DNA of 46,446 nucleotides from JBFMGS01 sp040752635 (GCA_040752635.1 JBFMGS010000012.1:1-46446); one strand, 5' to 3'; shown: positions 24,631-33,750, counted from the stretch's first letter. The notes: generated by a model not told the origin, from the sequence alone. Program-made: numbers and translations.

Positions 24631-25767
24631 ATGAACGCGGAAGGTTGTCGCATCAATGTGCTCTACGAGCTTCCATTCGCAAACCTCGGCGGAACGGAAA
24701 AACACGTGCTCACGCTGATAAAGGCGCTGGGCCGGGAGGTAACGCCCTGCCTTATGGCGCCGCAAGGAGAGGCGCTCTCACTGTTCCGCGACGAGGGAGT
24801 TCCGTATCAGATCATCGATCCCCTTGCCTTCGCGCCCGGTGTGCGCAGGTCTCTCGAGGGGCACCGCGCGGCTTTCCACCACCTTATGGAAGAGTTCAGG
24901 TTCTCACTGGTCCACGTTCACGGCGGGATAGAGTACGCGGTGGCGGCGAAGCTGGCACGTCCCGACATCCCGGTGGTTTTCACCATTCACGGCTACCCCG
25001 ACATTGCAAGCTACGTGGTGAGCGGCTTTCTTGCCAACCGAATTGCGGACGAGGTCATTTGCGTCTCCGATTGGGAGTACCACGAAGCAGCAAAGTATGG
25101 CTTTAGGCGGGACAGGCTCACGGTGATCCACAACGGAATCGTGCCTCCCCAGCCTACGGGGGCTCGGCGGGCATTCCGGCGCGAACGCGGTATAGAAGAC
25201 ACCGCGTTGGTAGTTGGCACGGTCGCGCGGCTTGAACGCCAGAAGGGGACAGCCCACCTCATCTCCGCTGTATCCCGGGCCCGCAATGATCGGCCAGACA
25301 TCGTGTTGCTCGTGGTCGGGAGAGGAAGCAAAGGACCGCAACTAGAGCGGCTCGCGCAGGACCTGGGCATCCGCGAGAACGTCATATTTACGGGCGCGCT
25401 CCCCGACCCCACCGCTGCCGTCGAGGCCATGGACATCTTCGCCCTCCCGTCCCTCTGGGAGCCATTCGGGATCGCTATTCTAGAGGCGATGGCCCTGGCG
25501 AAGCCGGTGGTCGCAACCACCGTTGGGGGGATCCCCGAAGTAGTCGCCGACGGAGTGACCGGCTTGCTCGTTCCGCCCAAGGACGACGCGGCCCTCGCCG
25601 CTGCCCTGCTCGAGCTCGCGCGTGACCCGGCAAGACGGCGCGAGTACGGCGAGCGCGGCCGCAGGCGGTTCGAAGCGCACTTCACGGCTGAACTGATGGC
25701 AAGTCGCACCCTCGAAGTTTACCGCCGCGCCCTCGCGCGGAAGAAAGCCTCGCTCTTCACGCAGTAG
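24631..25767 (+). CDS. GT4 family glycosyltransferase
   Basis: A 378-residue GT-B glycosyltransferase. The N-terminal acceptor half has NVLYELPFANLGGTEKHVLTL (the GG loop). The C-terminal nucleotide-sugar half begins at VVGTVARLERQKG and carries the EX7E motif EPFGIAILE at E277 and E285, followed by KPVVATTVGGIPEVV. It transfers a sugar from an activated donor to a cell-envelope or metabolite acceptor; donor and acceptor are unknown. No ribosome site is in the usual place (AAGGT abuts the ATG), which fits the closely spaced promoter. The gene ends just before an assembly gap. Confidence 0.9.
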   Translation: MNAEGCRINVLYELPFANLGGTEKHVLTLIKALGREVTPCLMAPQGEALSLFRDEGVPYQIIDPLAFAPGVRRSLEGHRAAFHHLMEEFRFSLVHVHGGIEYAVAAKLARPDIPVVFTIHGYPDIASYVVSGFLANRIADEVICVSDWEYHEAAKYGFRRDRLTVIHNGIVPPQPTGARRAFRRERGIEDTALVVGTVARLERQKGTAHLISAVSRARNDRPDIVLLVVGRGSKGPQLERLAQDLGIRENVIFTGALPDPTAAVEAMDIFALPSLWEPFGIAILEAMALAKPVVATTVGGIPEVVADGVTGLLVPPKDDAALAAALLELARDPARRREYGERGRRRFEAHFTAELMASRTLEVYRRALARKKASLFTQ

Positions 25768-25780
25768 CGCTGGAGCGCGA

Positions 25781-25880
25781 NNNNNNNNNNNNNNNNNNNN
25801 NNNNNNNNNNNNNNNNNNNNNNNNNNNNNNNNNNNNNNNNNNNNNNNNNNNNNNNNNNNNNNNNNNNNNNNNNNNNNNNN
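25781..25880. other. Assembly gap (100 N)
   Basis: A run of exactly 100 N. The flanks show no shared sequence, so the true gap length and content are unknown. The gap removes the 3' end of the minus-strand membrane-protein gene. Confidence 0.98.
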
Positions 25881-26263
25881 CCCGCTTTTTGGAGGGAGAA
25901 TCCAAATGGCAACACGATGAGCGCCTCCGAAAAGGCATGGATCGGCAGAGTCAACAGCAGCGCCTGCCAGAACGGCACCCCTTTCTTCACCATGACCGCC
26001 CCGGCTCCCGCGAACACTGCGTGCATAGCTGCCCTTGCCGCGATGACGGGTCCGAGCTTCACAAAGAAGCCCAGCGCAGAGCCTGCACCAACCAGGACAG
26101 CCACCAACGGACCGAGAAGCATGGAAATCATGACGGGGACATGCGATGCCAGCGTCGCAGAGAACGGGGGTATGACGACCCCGAGGACCCCCCCGAATGC
26201 AAGGGGAATGAGTAGGGCGAGTGCAATCAGAAGAGCTCCGAAAACAAGTCTCTTCGCTTCCAC
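25881..26263 (-). CDS. ECF transporter S-component-like membrane protein (3' end in gap)
   Basis: About 127 residues are seen of a hydrophobic protein with four or more membrane helices (LVFGALLIALALLIPLAFGGVLGVVIPP, HVPVMISMLLGPLVAVLVGAGSALGFFV, AARAAMHAVFAGAGAVMV, FWQALLLTLPIHAFSEALIVLPFG). The pattern resembles substrate-binding S components of energy-coupling factor vitamin transporters; the substrate cannot be told. The GTG at 26263 has GGGGAGGT 6 bases upstream. The longer frame to 26407 lacks a ribosome site. The C-terminus is lost in the assembly gap. Confidence 0.6.
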
Positions 26264-26464
26264 ATGTACACCTCCCCAGCGTATGGTGCCGACGCAGTGT
26301 GATGATAGGGCAAAAGCCGCCCGCGGGCTTCCGTCCCCAAGCGGCCTCGTGCAAACCACGTTTGACACGAGAATAACACACGATCCCGCTGCAAGTCCAT
26401 TTCCCATCCCGTCTGCGATGACAGTCGCGGTTCATCCCAGCACCTGATGTCGATGGAACCAGCA

Positions 26465-27409
26465 TCAACTCCGCGGAGGGGCGGTCGGTCTCTTGCGCCT
26501 AACCCACCACACAACCCCCGCTCCACCAAGCAAAAGGACCGCAACGAGCGCAACGGCCGCGGGGCGAGCAGGAAGAAAAGCCACGTGACCCGCGGCTCCG
26601 CCGGAGACCGGCATGAGGACGGCCAGCGACCCCTTTGCGACATTATACGCCCCTAGCAGCCTTTCCTGGGAGTAGCGCCCCCGCGGCACAGCCAGCATGT
26701 CAATGACATTAGGATCCACGTCGAGGTCGCTTCCCCCGCCGAAGACCCACGATCCTGCCTTCTCCATCACAGGTCGGAAGTCATCATCCCCGAAAGCGTC
26801 CTGTGACCCCACGAGAACGTAGTATCCCCAGCCCCTGTCCGGCTCACCGATAGCCGCCCGCGGAACCGCGACGCGGATGGTCTTGCCATCTGTAAGAACG
26901 CTCGCGGAGAGGCCGTCGGCTATTCCCCTGGTCTCAGCCGTGTCCTGGGAAGTAAAGGCTCTACACCCGCCCCACCCGAGAGCCTTGATGAACAAGTCCC
27001 AGCCATGCTTCCTGTCGAAAGCCACCAGAGCGCCGGGCTTGAGCGTGTCCGTCCTCCCGGTGCCACGGGTTGTGTCGATGTATATATTCATCAACTGGTG
27101 GCTGAACCCTTCAGGCGCGTTCCACGGATTCGTGACCTCCTGGAACGTCGCGTCGAAGTAGACATACTCCGGGTCGTAGCTCACCTTGAAATGCCTTAGA
27201 TCGAAAAGGCCCGGCACGAACGCCTTGTGCGTTGGATACACGTAGGTCCCAGGCCCGTAGTCATCGCCGGCCGGGTCGTCCATATCGAGCACCACTACAG
27301 GCTCAGCCGATGCCACCCCCGACCCAAGCCCGCCCGCTCCTGCAACTAGCAGCGCAGTCGCCGCAGTTACAAAGATCACTATCCACAAGGTGTGCCGCAT
27401 TGCACTCAT
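26465..27409 (-). CDS. Exported, membrane-anchored glucodextranase-C-like carbohydrate-binding protein
   Basis: A 314-residue protein with a signal peptide (LWIVIFVTAATALLVAGAGG...ASAEP). A domain at about 35-255 resembles the C domain found in glucodextranases and pullulanase-type enzymes: DDPAGDDYGPGTYVYPTHKAF, FDLRHFKVSYDPEYVYFDATF, NPWNAPEGFSHQLMNIYIDT, GWGYYVLVGSQDAFGDDDFRPV. A C-terminal membrane helix follows (VALVAVLLLGGAGVVWWV) with a basic end RRKRP. No catalytic domain is present, so a surface glycan-binding or accessory role is inferred, in line with the neighbouring sugar-import genes. The ATG at 27409 follows GGGG-rich sequence. Confidence 0.78.
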   Translation of the reverse strand: MSAMRHTLWIVIFVTAATALLVAGAGGLGSGVASAEPVVVLDMDDPAGDDYGPGTYVYPTHKAFVPGLFDLRHFKVSYDPEYVYFDATFQEVTNPWNAPEGFSHQLMNIYIDTTRGTGRTDTLKPGALVAFDRKHGWDLFIKALGWGGCRAFTSQDTAETRGIADGLSASVLTDGKTIRVAVPRAAIGEPDRGWGYYVLVGSQDAFGDDDFRPVMEKAGSWVFGGGSDLDVDPNVIDMLAVPRGRYSQERLLGAYNVAKGSLAVLMPVSGGAAGHVAFLPARPAAVALVAVLLLGGAGVVWWVRRKRPTAPPRS

Positions 27410-27455
27410 GCCCCCCATCCCCTGTTTGAGAGCCCCCTCCCAGGACAGAACCTGA
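27329..27455. repeat. 127-bp segment duplicated across the second gap (left copy)
   Basis: This segment is identical to 27556-27682 on the far side of the 100-N gap. It spans the start of the glucodextranase-C-like gene. An exact 127-bp flank overlap is best read as two overlapping contig ends. Confidence 0.95.
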
Positions 27456-27555
27456 NNNNNNNNNNNNNNNNNNNNNNNNNNNNNNNNNNNNNNNNNNNNN
27501 NNNNNNNNNNNNNNNNNNNNNNNNNNNNNNNNNNNNNNNNNNNNNNNNNNNNNNN
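27456..27555. other. Assembly gap (100 N) between overlapping contig ends
   Basis: A run of exactly 100 N flanked by identical 127-bp sequences. The true locus probably has a single copy and no gap. Confidence 0.95.
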
Positions 27556-27682
27556 CCCGCCCGCTCCTGCAACTAGCAGCGCAGTCGCCGCAGTTACAAA
27601 GATCACTATCCACAAGGTGTGCCGCATTGCACTCATGCCCCCCATCCCCTGTTTGAGAGCCCCCTCCCAGGACAGAACCTGA
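27556..27682. repeat. 127-bp segment duplicated across the second gap (right copy)
   Basis: Exact repeat of 27329-27455. Any truncated frames created here by the gap are artefacts. Confidence 0.95.
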
Positions 27683-27960
27683 GGGCCTCCTGCCCTAATG
27701 TACATATTCAGGCATGCACCATGTAATGCGGACTTCTCCGGCAATTCAGCACTGCCCCGGACCCAGGCCCCTTCTCGAGGACGCAAGAAGCATTAGCTCC
27801 AAAGCGCCCACTCCTCCTTTGGGAGCGGTCCCGGTGCCCACACGAAGGCCACCAAAAACGAGGACGTTCGGTATCCGGCGTTACTTCTAGACCCCACTTA
27901 GCACCCGGAACACAACACCGGCAACTGGCAGACGAGTTTGCGTCGTAGAAGGGGTTCGCA
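27683..27960. other. Gene-free region with hairpin and decayed repeat arm
   Basis: This region lies between the ROK kinase stop and the glucodextranase-C-like gene. It holds a candidate hairpin at 27796-27826 (GCTCCCAAAG with CTTTGGAGC on the minus strand, one bulge) that may end the kinase transcript, and a single arm of the dispersed element at 27904-27925. No gene is supported. Confidence 0.45.
27904..27925 (+). repeat. Decayed arm of the dispersed hairpin element, copy 4
   Basis: On the minus strand GTTGCCGGTGTTGTGTTCCG matches GTTGCCGGTGTTGCATTCCG of copy 2 (plus strand) at all but two positions. The other arm is missing. Orientation is opposite to the three full copies. Confidence 0.5.
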
Positions 27961-28923
27961 TCAAAGCCTCGAAAGCACAAGGCCGACTGCGCCCACAACC
28001 CCGGCATCGGTGCCAAGCTCCGCTCCTACGATCTTGACCGCCTCAAACGCAGGTTTCAGCGCGTGCTGGGCCGCTGTCTCGCGCACAGGCTCGAGGAGTA
28101 TCTCCCCTAGCCTGGCTACCCCGCCCCCTATCACCACCGTATCGGGGTTCAGGATGTTGACGAGATTCGCTATACCTATGCCGAGATACTCCGCGGCTTT
28201 CCCGACTACTGCTATCGCTGCGGCATCGCCCTGCATCGCCGCCTGCCCCACGGTCTCCGCTGTCACAAGGCCAACGTTGCCCCCGACGAGATCAGTCATC
28301 ATCGTCTCTTCCCCGTGACGTATGAGTTCGCGGGCCATTTTGGCTATGGCCGGCCCTGAAGCAAGAGCCTCGAGGCACCCGTAATTCCCGCAGCCGCACA
28401 GAGGGCCTTCATCCATTATCATCATGTGACCGACCTCGCCTGCTACGAACGAAGAGCCCCTGTATATCTCGCCCCCGAAGATAAGGCCTCCGCCGATGCC
28501 GGTGCTGACGGTGATGTAGATCATGTTTTTCGACCCGCGACCTGCGCCGTACCTGGCTTCGCCGAGGCCTGCCAGGTTCGCGTCGTTTTCGAGGTAAACA
28601 GGCACCCCGAGGGCGTCTCGCATGATCGGGGCAAGAGGGACGTTCTGCCACTTGAGATTGGGAGCAAAGATCACAACACCGGCCTCAGGGTCGAGCGGCC
28701 CGGGGCTACCCACCCCAACCCCCCCGATCTCACCCAGGCGTGCCCCAGCCTGATCAACTGCCTCCCTTACAGTATCAAGTATGGTACCTACGACTGCGTC
28801 TACGCCCCGCTCAGGTTCGGTCGCCTTCGTCACCCGAGAGACAATCGCAGCCCTCCGGTCCGCTACCACAGTTGCCACCTTGGTGCCTCCCAGATCGACC
28901 CCCACGACAAGCGGCTTGGCCAT
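27961..28923 (-). CDS. ROK family sugar kinase (glucokinase-like)
   Basis: A 320-residue ROK protein. It has the ATP-binding DLGGTKVATVVAD at the N-terminus, the substrate region VYLENDANLAGLGEARYG, the phosphate motif TVSTGIGGG, and the ROK zinc site (CGCGNYGCLE) after GEVGHM. There is no DNA-binding domain, so it is an enzyme rather than a repressor, most likely phosphorylating glucose or a related sugar. The ATG at 28923 has GGAG 6 bases upstream. It follows the PGI/PMI-type isomerase gene by 50 bases, giving a kinase/isomerase pair downstream of the sugar importer. Confidence 0.92.
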   Translation of the reverse strand: MAKPLVVGVDLGGTKVATVVADRRAAIVSRVTKATEPERGVDAVVGTILDTVREAVDQAGARLGEIGGVGVGSPGPLDPEAGVVIFAPNLKWQNVPLAPIMRDALGVPVYLENDANLAGLGEARYGAGRGSKNMIYITVSTGIGGGLIFGGEIYRGSSFVAGEVGHMMIMDEGPLCGCGNYGCLEALASGPAIAKMARELIRHGEETMMTDLVGGNVGLVTAETVGQAAMQGDAAAIAVVGKAAEYLGIGIANLVNILNPDTVVIGGGVARLGEILLEPVRETAAQHALKPAFEAVKIVGAELGTDAGVVGAVGLVLSRL

Positions 28924-28973
28924 GACTCTCTCCCACATCTCCTCTCTCGCGATGTTGGGCAGGCAAAATGCGG

Positions 28974-30062
28974 CTACTCTTTTGCAAGTTCGCTCTTAAG
29001 GTGGTCTATCACCTTCACAGGTTTCGGGTCTATACCGTAGAGGAACGCCAGATACAAGCTGGCGAAATCTCCCACGTACACTAGCGAAAGAAGCCTCGCG
29101 ACCTTCGATCTCCCGAGGCTGTACACTTCATCGATCCCGGACGCCCCATTCATGAGAGCCGCCGTTATCTCCATCCTTCGCTGCACCCGAAGATGGTCCT
29201 CCTTGTCACGCAGGAGCACCACATAAAGCGCCCTGGAGATGTCTTCTCTCGCTCCCCAGCCCACAGTCTCGTTGTGGTTGAGCTCCGGGAAGACGTTCCA
29301 GAATGCGTGCGTTTTGCTGTTCTCGTTGATCTGGGTCTTCCAGCGAAGAGCGGCGGCGCCGGTGATCCCGGTAGCTCCATAAATGAGAGGAATCCTTCCG
29401 TGCATGGCCAGGGCAAGCCGCTTCGCCTGGTTGACTGAGGCTGGTGATTCAGGCCCCAGCACGACCGCGAGATCGCGCAGCACCTGCTCGGCTTCCTCCA
29501 GGTCCGTCGCCCTGTCACTCACATACCCAAGCTCGGCCAGTGCGACAAGCACAGGGACAAAAAGGTATCCCAGCGCTGTCCTGGGTGGAAACCCTCCGGG
29601 AATGGTCACGAGGGGTACCCCGTCGCGGGTCGCAAGGTCCGCCAGGCGTCCTCCGCTCGTGATGCACAACACCCGGGCTTTACGCCGCCGGGCGATCTCG
29701 TATGCGCTGAGGGTCTCCTCGGTGTTGCCGGAGTAGCTTGAAACGAACACCAGGGTATCGCCGTCCACAAACGCAGGCAACTCATAGTCCCTGATGACCA
29801 CCATCGGCACCTTGAGCTCGTCGGACGTAACCTCCCGCACCACATCGCCGCCGATAGCAGAGCCGCCGAGCCCCGCCGCCACGACGCAGCGAGCGCCCGC
29901 AAGGGTCTGCGGGAATTCCGCCTTGCCCGCTATGCTCAGAGCATCGTGGATTTGCTCTCCGAGGCCGGCCACGATTCCTACCATACCGCCCGGATCGCGC
30001 CGGGCCATCTCGTCAGCGTTGTCCAGCACGGCTGTAAGTTCGCCCTCATCGCCAGTTGACAT
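28974..30062 (-). CDS. Bifunctional phosphoglucose/phosphomannose isomerase-type SIS protein
   Basis: A 362-residue protein with a SIS sugar-isomerase domain: VVAAGLGGSAIGGDVV near residue 60, VFVSSYSGNTEETL near 105. The C-terminal half matches the bifunctional PGI/PMI family: GRIPLIYGATGITGAAALRWKTQINENSKTHAFWNVFPELNHNETVGW carries the conserved Glu and His residues. It interconverts glucose-6-, fructose-6- and probably mannose-6-phosphate. AAGGAGG lies about 11 bases upstream of the ATG. Copy 2 of the dispersed hairpin element is about 44 bases upstream of the start. Confidence 0.9.
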   Translation of the reverse strand: MSTGDEGELTAVLDNADEMARRDPGGMVGIVAGLGEQIHDALSIAGKAEFPQTLAGARCVVAAGLGGSAIGGDVVREVTSDELKVPMVVIRDYELPAFVDGDTLVFVSSYSGNTEETLSAYEIARRRKARVLCITSGGRLADLATRDGVPLVTIPGGFPPRTALGYLFVPVLVALAELGYVSDRATDLEEAEQVLRDLAVVLGPESPASVNQAKRLALAMHGRIPLIYGATGITGAAALRWKTQINENSKTHAFWNVFPELNHNETVGWGAREDISRALYVVLLRDKEDHLRVQRRMEITAALMNGASGIDEVYSLGRSKVARLLSLVYVGDFASLYLAFLYGIDPKPVKVIDHLKSELAKE

Positions 30063-30105
30063 GCTATTCGACCTCCTTACGGCGCCAGGGTCCTATCCTA
30101 AACCA

Positions 30106-30232
30106 AGTATGGCGTCACAAATCCACGCCACTCTTCCAGATGGCGGTCGGGGTTGCCGGTGTTGCATTCCGGGCCCCGTCATGCAATCACCGGCAACCCC
30201 TGCCAAAGTCGGGAGCATTACTGAACTCTTAC
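30106..30232 (-). repeat. Dispersed hairpin element, copy 2
   Basis: A 127-bp copy. The central hairpin has arms GGGTTGCCGGTGTTGCAT and ATGCAATCACCGGCAACCC, and a small hairpin sits in the left flank (GGCGT/ACGCC, 30111-30130 region). Both flanks align with copy 3. It lies in the presumed leader of the PGI/PMI-type gene. Confidence 0.9.
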
Positions 30233-30392
30233 TTGGCAGGAGGAAGCGCCTCGCACCCGTCCACTGCTCAACCCCCTGGAACCCCGGACCACCACTGATG
30301 AGTCCCTGGGTCACGAAAAGGGGATAGTGAGAGATATTCTCTCCAACTATCCCCAGGCGCACTCGGAAGCCAGGCACTCAAACAGCGCTATT

Positions 30393-31493
30393 CTACCTGA
30401 TGGCGTTCTGAGTCTTCTTGTCGAAGAGGTGTGCCTTCTCCGTGTTAAAGACTACCTGGTGCGACGTACCATCCTTGGCGTTCGTGCGGGCATCCACCCT
30501 TGCGATGAACGAATGCTGCCCGACCGTGAGGTACAGGTAGACCTCTGAACCCATCGGCTCTGTAACATCGACATCGGCCGTGACAACAAGTTCCGGGTGC
30601 GCATTGGGAACAAATTCTCTGTCGTCTATGTCCTCCGGCCTGATGCCGAAGATGACCTCTTTGTCAATGTACTCGCCAACGGTCTCGAACCTGGTCAGCG
30701 GAAGCTTCACCTTGAAGCTCCTGCAATCCACCCAGAAGTCGCCATTGTCTCTCCTGATCACTGCATCGAGGAAGTTCATTGCGGGGCTACCGATGAACCC
30801 GGCTACGAACATGTTATCAGGGTGCTCGTAGATCTCCATCGGGGCGCCCACCTGCTGGATGAACCCGTCCTTCATGACGACGATACGGTCGCCCATTGTC
30901 ATGGCTTCCGTCTGGTCGTGCGTCACGTATATAATCGTCGTCTGGAGCCTGTTGTGCAGCTTGGCAAGTTCCGCTCTCATCTGGACGCGGAGCTTCGCGT
31001 CGAGGTTTGAAAGCGGCTCGTCCATTAGGAACACCTTGGGCTCGCGAACGATCGCCCTTCCCAGGGCAACCCTCTGCCTCTGGCCTCCGGAGAGTTCCTT
31101 CGGCTTCCTCTTGAGCAGGTTCTCTATGCCGAGGATCGCCGCCGCTTCCTTAACGCGCTTATCGATCTCGGCGCGCGGAAACTTCCGGAGTTTGAGGCCG
31201 AAAGCCATGTTGTTGTACACATCCATGTGGGGATACAAAGCGTAGTTCTGGAAAACCATTGCAATGTCTCTGTCCTTAGGAGGGATGTCGTTCACGAGGG
31301 TATCGCCGATGTAAATATTCCCTTCCGAGATCTCTTCCAGCCCTGCTACCATCCTCAAGGTCGTGGACTTGCCGCAACCCGACGGGCCTACAAGTATTAG
31401 AAACTCCTTATCCTTGATCTCAAGCGTAGCGTCGTTAACAGCTATGACATTACCGAACCTCTTGCTTACATGCTCCAGATAAACTCTTGCCAT
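30393..31493 (-). CDS. MsmX/UgpC-type sugar ABC transporter ATPase
   Basis: A 366-residue ABC ATPase. It has Walker A GPSGCGKST near 37-45, the Q-loop FQNYALYPHM, signature LSGGQRQRVALGRA, Walker B VFLMDEPLSNLD, H-loop THD, and a C-terminal TOBE/regulatory region (from about 240: GSPAMNFLDAVI..., FGIRPEDI). This class energises carbohydrate importers, often several different ones. It lies 282 bases downstream of the permease gene rather than tightly packed with it, so it may have its own promoter. The ATG has GGGGGT about 8 bases upstream. Confidence 0.95.
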   Translation of the reverse strand: MARVYLEHVSKRFGNVIAVNDATLEIKDKEFLILVGPSGCGKSTTLRMVAGLEEISEGNIYIGDTLVNDIPPKDRDIAMVFQNYALYPHMDVYNNMAFGLKLRKFPRAEIDKRVKEAAAILGIENLLKRKPKELSGGQRQRVALGRAIVREPKVFLMDEPLSNLDAKLRVQMRAELAKLHNRLQTTIIYVTHDQTEAMTMGDRIVVMKDGFIQQVGAPMEIYEHPDNMFVAGFIGSPAMNFLDAVIRRDNGDFWVDCRSFKVKLPLTRFETVGEYIDKEVIFGIRPEDIDDREFVPNAHPELVVTADVDVTEPMGSEVYLYLTVGQHSFIARVDARTNAKDGTSHQVVFNTEKAHLFDKKTQNAIR

Positions 31494-31775
31494 TTCTTGA
31501 TTACCCCCTATGCCGTCTTGCAGAACCGTACATAACGCATTCCCAAGGCAGCGTAATTAGAAGATGCGCGGGCATGACCGACGCGGCCATGACCCAAGAC
31601 CCCAAACAACGCGCAGAACTCATCTACTACCCTTTGACCACCCCCTCCCAGACGAAGCTTACTGTATCCGAACGCCTGCGGATGCAGCTTCTCTAACATC
31701 TATTCAACAACAGATTTGATAATCCTCCTTCTCCCTCTAGTGCTCCTTATTCCGTCTTGACTCTTTCTTGACGAG
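31494..31775. other. Intergenic region between permease and ATPase genes
   Basis: No gene, clear promoter or strong hairpin is visible. Its length suggests an independent transcription signal for the ATPase gene. Confidence 0.35.
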
Positions 31776-32645
31776 CTATTCTTTGACTCCTCCCAGCGTC
31801 ATACCAGACAGGAGCCACCTCGAGGAATAGAGGAACAAGGCCATGGCCGGGATTGCAATGAGCACGGATGCAGCAGCGAACACCCCCCATTGAGTCGAGA
31901 ACTGGTCCATGAGCTTCTGGAATCCGACAGTCCAGGTGAACATGTCCGGCTTCTGCAACATCACGCGGGCCATCATGAAGTCGTTCCACGCCGTCATGAA
32001 GCTGAAAAGGCCGGCGATGGCTAGCGCAGGCGTGGATAGCGGGATTATCACCCGGTAGAAGGCTGTGAGCGGGCCAGCACCATCCACCAGCGCTGCCTCT
32101 TCGAGTTCCCTCGGTATGGTATCATAATACCCCTTCAGAAGCCAGATTGAAAACGGCACGGCACTTACCGAGTATGCGATCGCCATTCCCGTGTAAGTGT
32201 TGAACAGGTTGAGCCTGACGACCATTATGTATATCGGCAGCAGCAACATGCCGGCAGGGATCATTTGGCTCGTCAGCAAGAACAGCAGACCTTGCCTGCG
32301 GCCCGGGAACTTCCATCGGGAGAAGGCATACGCTGCAGTCGCCGCGAGCATGAGACCTACGAGCACCGCAGCCGCGGATACAACCAGGCTGTTCCATAGC
32401 CAGATTGTGAAATCCCTGTCGAAGATGACCGTGCGGTAATTTGCGAAAGTAGCGCCAGGCGGTATCAAGGCCAGGTTGGTTGAGAGCAGGGCGTTGCCCG
32501 GACGCAAAGAAATGCTGACCACCCGGAGAAACGGGTACACAGACGCGGTGCACGCCGCAATCAGAACAGCATGGATAACGGCTCTCTTCACAGGGCTGTC
32601 CCCTCTCGCCCTACGAAAGATGCTTCTCCTCGCAGCGCCCTTCAT
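31776..32645 (-). CDS. MalG-type sugar ABC transporter permease
   Basis: A 289-residue inner-membrane permease with six predicted helices and the EAA loop EAALVDGAGPLTAFYRVIIPLSTPALA that docks on the ATPase. The first helix is preceded by a basic stretch. Its start overlaps the stop of the MalF-type gene by 4 bases (ATGA type), a mark of translational coupling. With its partner it forms the channel of a CUT1-type carbohydrate importer. Confidence 0.95.
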   Translation of the reverse strand: MKGAARRSIFRRARGDSPVKRAVIHAVLIAACTASVYPFLRVVSISLRPGNALLSTNLALIPPGATFANYRTVIFDRDFTIWLWNSLVVSAAAVLVGLMLAATAAYAFSRWKFPGRRQGLLFLLTSQMIPAGMLLLPIYIMVVRLNLFNTYTGMAIAYSVSAVPFSIWLLKGYYDTIPRELEEAALVDGAGPLTAFYRVIIPLSTPALAIAGLFSFMTAWNDFMMARVMLQKPDMFTWTVGFQKLMDQFSTQWGVFAAASVLIAIPAMALFLYSSRWLLSGMTLGGVKE

Positions 32646-33679
32646 GATTCCCAGGCCCCCTTGAATCCGCCAACGATTCGCAGATATACGGCAGCAAACG
32701 CAAACAGGAAGATGAAGATCACCAGGGCATAGGCAGCCCCGAACCCATACCGGTAAAACTCGAATACGGCCTTGTATAGCGAGGTCACGAGGAGTTCGGT
32801 CCCCTCCATGGGGCGTCCCCTCGAGACCAGGTAAATCACGTTAAAGTTGTTGAAGGTCCACACCACTCCGAGGATTACAGCAGGTGTCAATACAGGCTTC
32901 AAGAGCGGCAGCGTGACGGAGCGGAACTGCTGCCAGCCGGACGCGCCGTCTATCTGTGCGGCGTCGTAATACTCCTGAGATATGCTCTGGAGACCTCCGA
33001 GGATCACCACCATCATGAAAGGGATCCCCAGCCACACGTTGACCAGGACCACAGCAACGAAGGCCCATCGTGGGTCGCCGAGCCACTCTACCGGGTACAA
33101 CCCCAGTCTCTCGAGCACCAGATTAACAAAGCCATATTGATAGTGAAACTCGCCTCTCCACGCAAGTGCCGAAATGACCTGAGGGACAGCCCATGGCACG
33201 ACGAGGAGAGTCCGGTAGACGCCCTTGCCTTTCATCGGGCGATTCAACAGGATAGCGAGGCCGAGGCCGCCGAGAACGTGGCATACTACGTTTATGGCTG
33301 TCCACAGCACCGTCCTACCGAGCAACTGAAAGAACGTGACCCTTTGCAAGACCGGCAATCGGAAAACGTCAAGGAAGTTTGTGATACCGTATGAGAGCCC
33401 TACGGAGAACTCCTTGAATCTGTACATGTTCATGTTACTGAAAGCAAGGTAGACGTTGAAGCCAAAAGGATATAGTATGAGCGCTCCCACACCTACCAGC
33501 GCAGGAAGTAGTAGCATAAATGGTAACGCGTACTTGTACCTTAGAAGCCGGTACAGGATGAGATAGGCCGACGCCTCAATGACGACTACACCAGCGGCAA
33601 CTACCGCAAGCAGTTTCCCAACCTCGACAATCCCGCGCACAACTATATCCCACGTAAGCGGGATCACTGCTTTCACCAC
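32642..33679 (-). CDS. MalF-type sugar ABC transporter permease
   Basis: A 345-residue permease with an extra N-terminal hydrophobic segment, then about six helices and the EAA-type loop DAAQIDGASGWQQFRSVTLPLLKPVL. It pairs with the downstream MalG-type protein. A strong stem-loop in the 71-base gap before this gene separates it from the binding-protein gene. Confidence 0.94.
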   Translation of the reverse strand: MVKAVIPLTWDIVVRGIVEVGKLLAVVAAGVVVIEASAYLILYRLLRYKYALPFMLLLPALVGVGALILYPFGFNVYLAFSNMNMYRFKEFSVGLSYGITNFLDVFRLPVLQRVTFFQLLGRTVLWTAINVVCHVLGGLGLAILLNRPMKGKGVYRTLLVVPWAVPQVISALAWRGEFHYQYGFVNLVLERLGLYPVEWLGDPRWAFVAVVLVNVWLGIPFMMVVILGGLQSISQEYYDAAQIDGASGWQQFRSVTLPLLKPVLTPAVILGVVWTFNNFNVIYLVSRGRPMEGTELLVTSLYKAVFEFYRYGFGAAYALVIFIFLFAFAAVYLRIVGGFKGAWES

Positions 33680-33690
33680 CCTGCAGGCTT

Positions 33691-33729
33691 GCAGGCCCGG
33701 GCGAAACTCGTAGCTTCATCCGGGCCTGC
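33691..33729 (-). promoter_or_regulatory. Stem-loop between binding-protein and permease genes
   Basis: A perfect 10-bp inverted repeat (GCAGGCCCGG and CCGGGCCTGC) with a 19-base loop. It has no T run. Such structures often protect the highly expressed binding-protein mRNA or reduce read-through into the permease genes. Confidence 0.65.
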
Positions 33730-33750
33730 TGCTAGCCTGGTTCTATGCCA

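Noticed and set aside
27556..27682. Real 127-bp duplication at the glucodextranase-C-like gene
   Set aside because: It is exact, ends at a 100-N gap on both sides and has a typical k-mer length, so it is treated as an assembly overlap.
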